From CAADGU01 sp035444285 (GTDB taxonomy: Bacteria; Chloroflexota; Anaerolineae; Promineifilales; Promineifilaceae): 64,000 nt of DNA. The stretch lies in NCBI GenBank assembly GCA_035444285.1, contig DAOMOK010000001.1, positions 248,001-312,000 of the forward strand, in the 5' to 3' direction. Below are positions 55,995 through 62,891 of this stretch, one piece after another (position 1 is the stretch's first letter; every line of letters starts with the position of its first letter). The notes below the pieces were generated by a model, which saw nothing but the letters and a program-made list of their open reading frames with translations, ran no database searches and had not been told where the DNA came from. A program made the translations under genes and the position numbers.

Positions 55995-57425
55995 CTACTT
56001 CACCTGCGTCGAAAGGAAATCCAAAATATCAATCTTCGTCAAGATGCCCTGCACCTGCTCGCCGGTGGCGATGATGGCCGCGTTGTGGTGGCTGAAGATG
56101 CCCATCAGCGTTTCCAGGGGGGTGTTCGGCCGTACCACCGGCACGTTCTGGTCAATGATGGCCTCTATCGTCTCGTCCGGTTCATGCCCGCTGTGGCTGG
56201 TGACGAGCATATGGTTGAGCAGATCAATCTCGGTGACAGCGCCGAGGAGACGGCCGTCGTCAGCCAACACCGGCAACTGGGACACATTGTACTGTTTCAT
56301 CTTGCCCACCACCGCGTTAATCGGCTCTTGCGGGTGGGCGGTGATCAGCGTCTGATCCGGTTTGGCCGCCTGCACATCCAGCGCCCGGTAATCAATCCAG
56401 GCCCGTTCCAGGAAGCCATTTTCGCGCATCCACTCATCATCAAATACCTTGCTCAGGTAGCGCGAGCCAGAGTCGGGCAGAATGACCACGAGCACATCGT
56501 CCGGCCCCAGGTTGTGTTCGCGGGCATATTTGATCGCTCCCACCACCGCCGAGCCACTGGAACCGCCGCAGAAAATCCCCTCCTCGCGCACCAGCCGCCG
56601 CGCCATCAGCAGGCTCTCTTTGTCATTCACCTGCACAATGTGGTCAATCACACTCAGGTCGGTGGTGGAGGGCAGGAAATCCTCGCCGATCCCTTCCACC
56701 TTGTACCCCTCCGCTTTGGTGTATTGGCCGCTGCGGTGCAGCTCATACAGAATAGAGCCAATGGGGTCTACACCCACAATTTTGACCTGGGGATTTTGCT
56801 CCTTCAGGTAGCGGCCCATGCCGCTGATGGTGCCGCCCGTGCCCATACCTACCACCAGGTGGCCGATTTTGCCTCTGGTTTGCCGCCACACTTCGGGGCC
56901 GGTGGATTCATAATGGGCCTGTGGATTTTCCGGGTTGTGGTATTGGTTGGCCAGGATGGCGTTGGGGGTTTCGGCGGCGAGCCGTTCGGAGACTTTGTAG
57001 TAACTGCGCGGGTCTTCGGGTTCCACGGCCGTGGGCGTCATCACCACCCGCGCCCCAAATGCTCGCAGCAGCAAAATTTTCTCCTGCGACATTTTGTCCG
57101 GCATCACAAAAACGGTGCGGTAGCCCTTGAGGGCGGCGGCAATGGCCAGCCCCACGCCGGTATTGCCGGAGGTCGCTTCGACAATCGTGCCGCCCGGCTG
57201 TAAACGGCCGCTGCGCTCCGCCTCGGCAATAATGGCCGGGCCAATGCGGTCTTTCACCGAGCCACCAGGGTTGAAAAACTCGACCTTTACCAATAGTTGG
57301 CAAGGCAGGTCGCTGCCGATGGTATGCAGCCGCACCAGGGGCGTATCGCCAATGGTGTCCAGGATACTTTCATACACCTCCATCTCTTCGTCAATAAATG
57401 TGTCCATTGTTTCACTCATCATCAT
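55995..57425 (-). CDS. Cystathionine beta-synthase-like PLP enzyme with CBS domain pair
   Basis: 476 aa. Fold-type II PLP domain: LDTIGDTPLVRLH, EFFNPGGSVKDRIG (Schiff-base Lys), EATSGNTGVGLAIAAA, VGMGTGGTISGMGRYLK and ILPDSGSRYL. A CBS pair occupies about residues 350-476 (VVGKMKQYNVSQLPVL, then LETLMGIFSHHNAAII). It joins homocysteine or acetylserine with serine/sulfide; the CBS pair suggests nucleotide or AdoMet control. Three adjacent ATGs give start uncertainty of 6 bp. No MetB-like partner is nearby. Confidence 0.9.
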   Translation of the reverse strand: MMMSETMDTFIDEEMEVYESILDTIGDTPLVRLHTIGSDLPCQLLVKVEFFNPGGSVKDRIGPAIIAEAERSGRLQPGGTIVEATSGNTGVGLAIAAALKGYRTVFVMPDKMSQEKILLLRAFGARVVMTPTAVEPEDPRSYYKVSERLAAETPNAILANQYHNPENPQAHYESTGPEVWRQTRGKIGHLVVGMGTGGTISGMGRYLKEQNPQVKIVGVDPIGSILYELHRSGQYTKAEGYKVEGIGEDFLPSTTDLSVIDHIVQVNDKESLLMARRLVREEGIFCGGSSGSAVVGAIKYAREHNLGPDDVLVVILPDSGSRYLSKVFDDEWMRENGFLERAWIDYRALDVQAAKPDQTLITAHPQEPINAVVGKMKQYNVSQLPVLADDGRLLGAVTEIDLLNHMLVTSHSGHEPDETIEAIIDQNVPVVRPNTPLETLMGIFSHHNAAIIATGEQVQGILTKIDILDFLSTQVK

Positions 57426-57452
57426 TTCACCGTTCACCTGTGGGATTTGGGG

Positions 57453-57508
57453 TGATACGTGATGCGTAATGCGTGAATTTTTTGTCACGCATTACGCATC
57501 ACGCATCA
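57453..57508. repeat. Period-7 inverted array (cgtgatg/cgtaatg, then cattacg/catcacg)
   Basis: GATACGTGATGCGTAATGCGTG, TTTTTT at the centre, then CACGCATTACGCATCACGCATC. Upstream of both divergent genes. Confidence 0.9.
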
Positions 57509-57635
57509 TTTTTACGGAAAGTATACATGATGCAGCGGTGACTGGCTTGAGTTTATGGGCAGTATGTCTATAATCCTGGTAAGACTTATGTCCACTTTAG
57601 TAACCGTGTCCTGTAAAGTCTCAAGGAAGGAAGGT

Positions 57636-59069
57636 ATGAAAAAATCACGTTTAATTGCCGGATTTGTTGCTTTATTGCTGTTAACGGTGGTGGTCACGGC
57701 CGTGTCCGCCTTTGCCTACACCGTACAATATGGCGACACCCTCTTCAGCATTGCCCGCCGCTACGGCACCACCGTACAGGCCATCGTTGCCGCCAACAAC
57801 ATCCCCAACCCCAACCTCATTTACGTGGGGCAGGTGTTGGAGATCCCCACCGATGGCAGCCCGCCGCCGCAGCCCACCGCACCGCCACCCGGCCCGCAGC
57901 CCACGCCGCCGCCCGGTGGGACGATTACCTACGTCGTGCAGCGGGGCGATACTCTCTCCTCTATAGCGCGGCGGTTTGGCACCACCGTCAACGCCATTGT
58001 GGCTGCCAACAACATTGCCAATCCCAATCTCATCTATGCCGGGCAGGTACTCATTATTCCCACCGGTTCCACCCAGCCGCCACCGCCGGGAAATACCCCA
58101 CCACCACCGGGAAATACCCCACCACCGCCGCCACCATCATCCGGCTTTGAACTAGGTGGGCAAACGTTTAATATGGGCAACCGCGCCCGGATGCAGGAAG
58201 CGGGCATGAACTGGATCAAGGTGCAGCACAAATGGGCGCCCGGCCAATCGCCGGACATGTTGGCCGGGGTCATTCAGGATGCCCACAACAATGGCTTCAA
58301 GATTTTGCTCTCCATCACCGGCGCGCAAACCTACCCGCCGCCAAACGGCATTGACTTTAACGGGTACGTGAACTTTGTGCGCGGCGTGGCGGCGTTAGGG
58401 CCGGATGCTATTGAAATCTGGAATGAGCAAAACATTGATTTTGAATGGCCTGCCGGCCAAATCAGCCCCACCTCCTATGTGAATAACATGCTGGCCCCCG
58501 CGTACAACGCCATCAAAGGCGCTAATGGCAACGTCATGGTTATTTCCGGCGCGCCCGCGCCCACCGGCTTTGATAACGGCACCAACGCCTGGTCAGATGC
58601 GCGTTATATTCAGGGGATGGCGGCGGCAGGGGCGGTAAATTATATGGATTGCATCGGCGTGCATTACAATGCCGGGGCTACCTCGCCTACCGCCACCTCC
58701 GGCCATCCGGCCGACCCTGGCGACCGCCACTATAGCTGGTATTTTGGGCCAACCTTTGACCTGTATTACAACACGTTTGGCGGGGCGCGCCGGGTCTGTT
58801 TTACCGAATTGGGCTATCTGTCGCCGCAGGGTTTTACTTTTATTCCGCCCAATTTTGCCTGGGCCAGCAACACCACCGTCGCGCAGCAGGCGCAGTGGCT
58901 GGGCGAGGCGGTGACGCTGGCGCGTAACAGTGGCCGGGCGCGCATGGTTGTCGTCTTCAACGTGGACTTCACCACCTATACTCAGACTGACCCGCAGGCT
59001 GGTTACGCCATCATTCGGCCCGATGGTTCCTGCCCGGCGTGTGCCACGCTGGGCGCGGCGATGCGGTAG
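57636..59069 (+). CDS. Secreted double-LysM glycoside-hydrolase-like protein
   Basis: 477 aa with a signal peptide (KKSRLIAGFVALLLLTVVVT, cleavage near AFA). Two LysM domains (YTVQYGDTLFSIARRYGTTV and YVVQRGDTLSSIARRFGTTV) are joined by a Pro-rich linker. After PPPPGNTPPP comes a TIM-barrel-like domain: IEIWNEQNIDFEWP gives a candidate acid/base Glu, CFTELGYLSPQGF a candidate nucleophile Glu, as in clan A (GH5/GH39-like). It probably acts on peptidoglycan-bound or surface polysaccharide. SD AAGGAAGGAAGG before the ATG. Confidence 0.75.
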   Translation: MKKSRLIAGFVALLLLTVVVTAVSAFAYTVQYGDTLFSIARRYGTTVQAIVAANNIPNPNLIYVGQVLEIPTDGSPPPQPTAPPPGPQPTPPPGGTITYVVQRGDTLSSIARRFGTTVNAIVAANNIANPNLIYAGQVLIIPTGSTQPPPPGNTPPPPGNTPPPPPPSSGFELGGQTFNMGNRARMQEAGMNWIKVQHKWAPGQSPDMLAGVIQDAHNNGFKILLSITGAQTYPPPNGIDFNGYVNFVRGVAALGPDAIEIWNEQNIDFEWPAGQISPTSYVNNMLAPAYNAIKGANGNVMVISGAPAPTGFDNGTNAWSDARYIQGMAAAGAVNYMDCIGVHYNAGATSPTATSGHPADPGDRHYSWYFGPTFDLYYNTFGGARRVCFTELGYLSPQGFTFIPPNFAWASNTTVAQQAQWLGEAVTLARNSGRARMVVVFNVDFTTYTQTDPQAGYAIIRPDGSCPACATLGAAMR

Positions 59070-59074
59070 TAAAG

Positions 59075-59142
59075 CGAAGATTGGGAGAGTAGGAGATTGG
59101 GAGATTACGCAATCTCTCAATCTCTCAATCTCCTAATCTCAT
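59075..59142. repeat. Period-7/8 inverted array (agattggg / ctctcaat)
   Basis: GATTGGGAGAGTAGGAGATTGG, then CAATCTCTCAATCTCTCAATC, between the glycoside hydrolase gene and the next ATG. Confidence 0.85.
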
Positions 59143-59150
59143 TCTTTCTT

Positions 59151-59903
59151 ATGCGGCGGTTGCAAATTGGTGGCGGGCAGGTGCTGACATCTGCCGCGCC
59201 GCCGCCCCTTTTCCGCCTGCAAATTCCCCCGACGACACAAGGTTATACAGACGCGCAGGTGGATGATTATGGGCTGCCGGGTATCAAGCGCCGCGCCGAT
59301 TATCCCTGGCGGCCCGGCGTTTCCCTGCGGGTGACGGCGCGGTTTTCGCATGGGGAAGGGGAACTGCGCGGTACGGCCGGGTTTGGTTTTTGGAATGCGC
59401 CTTTTGGCGATCCGACGGTGCGGGGGGTGGCACGGCCGTCAGCCTGCTGGTTTTTTTACGCTTCGGCCCCCAACGATTTACCGTTAGCCCCCGATGGGCC
59501 GGGGCGGGGCTGGTTTGCAGCGACGTTGGATGCGGCACGGCCGTCCACCATTCCTCTCATCCCGCTTGCCCCCTTTGTGCTGCTGGCAAACCGGGTAGGA
59601 AAGATTCGCCGCCGCTTGTGGCCTTGGGTGCAGCAGCGATTGGGCATCTCCTTTGCCCCGATTGCGGTGGATATGACGGCCTGGCATGAGTACCGGTTGG
59701 ATTGGCAGTCAGCAGGGTGTACGTTTATGATTGACGGCCGTCCCCTCCTGCACACGCCTCATTCACCCAAAGGCCCATTGGGGTTTGTCTGTTGGATTGA
59801 TAATCAGTATATGGTGGCCACGGGGCACGGCCGTTTTCGTTGGGGTACGCTGGCGACTCACGAGGCACAATGGCTGGAACTACAGGAGTTGGAGTTGGGG
59901 TAA
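59151..59903 (+). CDS. Concanavalin-A-like (GH16-type fold) protein
   Basis: 250 aa, no signal peptide at the chosen ATG. The body resembles LamG/GH16 beta-sandwiches: GTAGFGFWNAPFGDP, CWFFYASAPNDLPL, DMTAWHEYRLDWQSAGCTFMIDGRPLL and PLGFVCWIDNQYM. The ExDxxE catalytic triad of GH16 is not visible, so it may bind rather than cut carbohydrate. The extended upstream frame is made of the intergenic array and is excluded. Next to the LysM hydrolase, which suggests a joint glycan role. Confidence 0.55.
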   Translation: MRRLQIGGGQVLTSAAPPPLFRLQIPPTTQGYTDAQVDDYGLPGIKRRADYPWRPGVSLRVTARFSHGEGELRGTAGFGFWNAPFGDPTVRGVARPSACWFFYASAPNDLPLAPDGPGRGWFAATLDAARPSTIPLIPLAPFVLLANRVGKIRRRLWPWVQQRLGISFAPIAVDMTAWHEYRLDWQSAGCTFMIDGRPLLHTPHSPKGPLGFVCWIDNQYMVATGHGRFRWGTLATHEAQWLELQELELG

Positions 59904-59962
59904 TCAGGTAATTGGTAAGTGTCAAAAAGTTACTACGCCTTTTGAGATTGAGAGTTTGAGAG

Positions 59963-60055
59963 GTAAGCGTTCAGTCCCCCTGGAGACCTGACAGGTTTTT
60001 GGCCTGCAAAGCTTCAAGTTGAACGAGTAAAAACCTGTCAGGTCTGAACGGTTAC
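59963..60055. mobile_element. 94-bp MITE-like element, copy 2 (93 bp)
   Basis: Same terminal inverted repeats and internal palindrome as at 28503-28596, a few substitutions and one base shorter. Flanked by an exact 8-bp direct repeat TTTGAGAG (59955-59962 and 60056-60063) that differs from the duplication at copy 1, which is direct evidence of separate insertion events. Confidence 0.88.
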
Positions 60056-60081
60056 TTTGAGAGATTGGTAATCTCTCTACT

Positions 60082-60200
60082 TCTTCGCCATGACTACAGC
60101 AGATAAAGAAATAAACGGATTCCTCTCTGGGAATTTATCCGCTTATTTCTCCATCCGTTGTAGTCTTAAGGGGGTGGCGAAAACTTCGTGACGCTAACGG
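60082..60200. repeat. Repeat B, copy 2
   Basis: TTCGCCATGACTACAGCAG, then CCATCCGTTGTAGTCTTAAG and GGTGGCGAAAACTTC. In copy 1 repeat B lies left of the MITE; here it lies right of it. Confidence 0.75.
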
Positions 60201-60298
60201 AGATTGAGAGTCTCCTAATCTCCCAATCTCCATCAACGACGGAAGTCATAGATGGATGTTTACTGGGCGCGTCAAATAATTACCCAATTACCCAACAA

Positions 60299-62806
60299 TT
60301 ACCTCTGTTGCGTACCGATCACCGTAATAAAATCTGGTTTGATCATCGTGTCGCTGCCGCCAGGGCCACTGACGGTCAATGTGACGGTGTAAACCCCTGG
60401 CATTTCAAACACATGCAGCGGGCTGTTCTGTGTACTGGTAACGCCATCGCCAAAATCCCACAAGCTGTTGTCGTACAATCCTTCGGACAAATTGATGAAA
60501 TCCACCGGCAGCGGCGTCGGGCCATTGCGCGGCACGGCGTCAAAGTCGGCGAGGGGCGGCGGGATGGGCCGCCAACCAACGGCATAAATGCCATCTTCCG
60601 TTACCGGCACAGAGGCCAGCCAGTTCAACAAGGGACTGCGCCCGGAGACACCGACCACCTGCCACTGGTTTAAGGCGCGGCTGTAATGCAGTAGTTCTAA
60701 TTGGCCTTCATTCAGACCCAGCCGGTCTACGGCCGTCTGCGGATAAAACAGCGTCAACAACCAGGGCGTGTTGGGGACGGGCAGCAGCACATCCAGGTCT
60801 ACGGCCGTGCCCACGATGGCGGCAAAACCGGGTGGTAGTGGCGTGATGAGCGCATCATAATCGGCAGCAGGCATAAGGATGGCTTGATTGTTGACTCCGG
60901 GTACGGCCGTATCCGCCGCCACCATCGCCAGCCCATCCAGCAAGGGGGCCTGTCCATCATCATGCGCCGGGCCAACGCCGCCCAACGATTGGAACCAGCG
61001 CCACAATTCACCCGTGCTGCCCGCCTGTACCCCCACCAACCCGTATTTGGGCAATGATTGGCCTGACGGCGCGGTGAATACGGCCGTCCAGGTGGTGGCA
61101 TTAACGGCCGTCATCGTTTGCCGCCAGGGGGCAGTGGTCGGGCAGCCAACGGCCGCGTCCGGCGAACAACGTTGGGCAATGGGCGGCGTGGGCAGCGCGT
61201 CCGGGCTGCGCAGCGTCACCGTCATCGCCGTCAGCAGCGGCCCGTCCAGGCCATAGGCCACATCCAGGCTGGCTTCCCAGGCAGCGGCCGTCAATATCAA
61301 CGTGTTCCCGTTTGCCAGCGGGGGGCTGCTGCCGCCGGGCGCAGGGTAGATGAAACGGCCGCCGCCGGTGGTCTCCGCCGCATATTTTTCAGCATAGACA
61401 ATGGCGCGGCCGGTGGGCTGCACTCCCAGCAGGGTGATTTGCCCCACCGCAGCGGGCTGGCTGCGGTCGCTGTCGCTGGTGCCCTGGTAAAACACACGGC
61501 CGTCCTGCGCCAGATAAAGCTGTGGATGCAGCGCGTCTAGTTCCGCCTGCGTGAACGTGCCGTCCAGCGCCAGATGGATGGTGGGTTCGGTGGGGGCGGG
61601 TACGGCCGTGCCGCTGTTCGCCAGCGCGGGCAGATACAGCCGGTAGCCAGGGGCGCGGCCAAACAGGTCAGCCACCACGTCCGGTATTTGCGTCGCCAGC
61701 GGCAGTGCTGGCGGTTGCAGCCAATTGCCCGCCAACTGCTGAATATGGCCCCACCGCTGTAATGTGGTCCAATCCGCTTCGCCGTGTACCAACATCTGGT
61801 CGGTTTGCTGGCAGACGGGCGGGCTGCCGTGTTCGGTGCTGTGCCAGAGGGCCACGGCCGTGTAATGGTACGCCATCGCCGAAGCCGCACACGCGCCAAT
61901 GGGTAAATCCAGGCAGGTGCAGTAGGTTTCCTGTTTACCCGCCGGTTGGTTTTGCTGGTACTCGTCGTACAAAAACAGGGCGTAATGACCCCATTCATGC
62001 GCCAGGGTGCGGTAGGCGTTGGGCCGCGCCCAATGGCCGCCGACGGGATCGGCCGCGTCCAGGCCATCCCAATAGCGCCCCAGGTAGATGCCGCCCGGCG
62101 CATACACCGTCTGGCTGAGGGTGGCGGGCGCGGTGTAGGGGGTGGCGGCGGGCACAATGCCGCCCATGTAGGCGGTGGGGCGGTAGTCGTTGGCGCTCAG
62201 GAAACGCAGATCGGCGCTTTCCCAGTGACGGCCGTCGGCATAAATCGTCACCGCGCCCAACGCCATTTGCCCCTCCGTCAGGTCATACAGGTAGGCGGAC
62301 ATCTGGCGCAGGCCGGTTTGTAATTGGGTTACATAGGGGGAGTTGGCGGCCGGCTGCCAGGCTAAACTGGCAACCACGTTAAACAGAACAAGCGGGTGGC
62401 TGTCATGTAACTGAATGTCGCCTGTGGCCGGCTGTCGCTCATTGCTGCCGGGTTGCCAGCTTGTGGCGTAGACCCGATAAGCCGGGCCATGTTCCGGTTT
62501 GCCGGAAGGTTGGGTGTGACGCAGCCAGAGGGCGGCCAGGTGGGAGCAGTGGGCGGGCAGGGGGTGGGTCAGGTGGCCGTTGCCGTCGGTGCGGGCGGGC
62601 AAATCGGCCAGGGCGTGGGACTGAGGGGCAGCGGAGGGGTAACAAAGCAGGCGCAGGTCGGCGTTGACCAGGGGGGTGTTGTTTTCGTCTACAAAGCGGA
62701 GCGAACCGGAGGCGGCTGTGGGGGACGATAGATGAAGGATGACGGCCGTGAGCAGCCCCAGGCCCACTACCAAAGTCAACAGGTTATACAGTAATCGCTG
62801 AGGCAT
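60299..62806 (-). CDS. Secreted metallopeptidase-like protein with C-terminal PKD domain
   Basis: 835 aa. The N-terminal hydrophobic segment (LYNLLTLVVGLGLLTAVILH) is a signal peptide or anchor. Near residue 268 is YRTLAHEWGHYALFLYDEY, an HExxH zinc motif with a downstream acidic residue, as in gluzincin/metzincin-like peptidases. A beta-rich middle follows. The last about 85 residues are a PKD domain (DFINLSEGLYDNSLWDFGDG, then HVFEMPGVYTVTLTVSGPGG). Probably an exported protease or adhesin-like protein. SD GAGGAGA. Many ACGGCCGT copies lie in the coding sequence. Confidence 0.65.
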   Translation of the reverse strand: MPQRLLYNLLTLVVGLGLLTAVILHLSSPTAASGSLRFVDENNTPLVNADLRLLCYPSAAPQSHALADLPARTDGNGHLTHPLPAHCSHLAALWLRHTQPSGKPEHGPAYRVYATSWQPGSNERQPATGDIQLHDSHPLVLFNVVASLAWQPAANSPYVTQLQTGLRQMSAYLYDLTEGQMALGAVTIYADGRHWESADLRFLSANDYRPTAYMGGIVPAATPYTAPATLSQTVYAPGGIYLGRYWDGLDAADPVGGHWARPNAYRTLAHEWGHYALFLYDEYQQNQPAGKQETYCTCLDLPIGACAASAMAYHYTAVALWHSTEHGSPPVCQQTDQMLVHGEADWTTLQRWGHIQQLAGNWLQPPALPLATQIPDVVADLFGRAPGYRLYLPALANSGTAVPAPTEPTIHLALDGTFTQAELDALHPQLYLAQDGRVFYQGTSDSDRSQPAAVGQITLLGVQPTGRAIVYAEKYAAETTGGGRFIYPAPGGSSPPLANGNTLILTAAAWEASLDVAYGLDGPLLTAMTVTLRSPDALPTPPIAQRCSPDAAVGCPTTAPWRQTMTAVNATTWTAVFTAPSGQSLPKYGLVGVQAGSTGELWRWFQSLGGVGPAHDDGQAPLLDGLAMVAADTAVPGVNNQAILMPAADYDALITPLPPGFAAIVGTAVDLDVLLPVPNTPWLLTLFYPQTAVDRLGLNEGQLELLHYSRALNQWQVVGVSGRSPLLNWLASVPVTEDGIYAVGWRPIPPPLADFDAVPRNGPTPLPVDFINLSEGLYDNSLWDFGDGVTSTQNSPLHVFEMPGVYTVTLTVSGPGGSDTMIKPDFITVIGTQQR

Positions 62807-62828
62807 ACGGCCGTCTCCTCTTCTGTGC

Positions 62829-62875
62829 GTAGTAGGCGATTCATTGCCACTTGACGGCGATAGATCGCCTACTAC
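62829..62875. repeat. GTAGTAGGCGATT inverted repeat, diverged copy
   Basis: Arms GTAGTAGGCGATTCATTGCC and GGCGATAGATCGCCTACTAC, with three mismatches between the arms, upstream of the PKD protein gene. Confidence 0.85.
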
Positions 62876-62891
62876 GAACGATGGTGAATGA

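Larger units (their letters stand above)
59904..60298. other. 395-bp gap: MITE copy 2 and repeat B copy 2
   Basis: No gene. Contains period-7 arrays, the second 93-bp MITE with its target duplication, repeat B, and a final array GAGATTGAGAGTCTCCTAATC at 60196-60233. Confidence 0.75.

Noticed and set aside
55872..57203. 443-codon + strand frame opposite the cystathionine beta-synthase gene
   Set aside because: Its start lies in a repeat array and the rest is antisense to a well-supported PLP enzyme.
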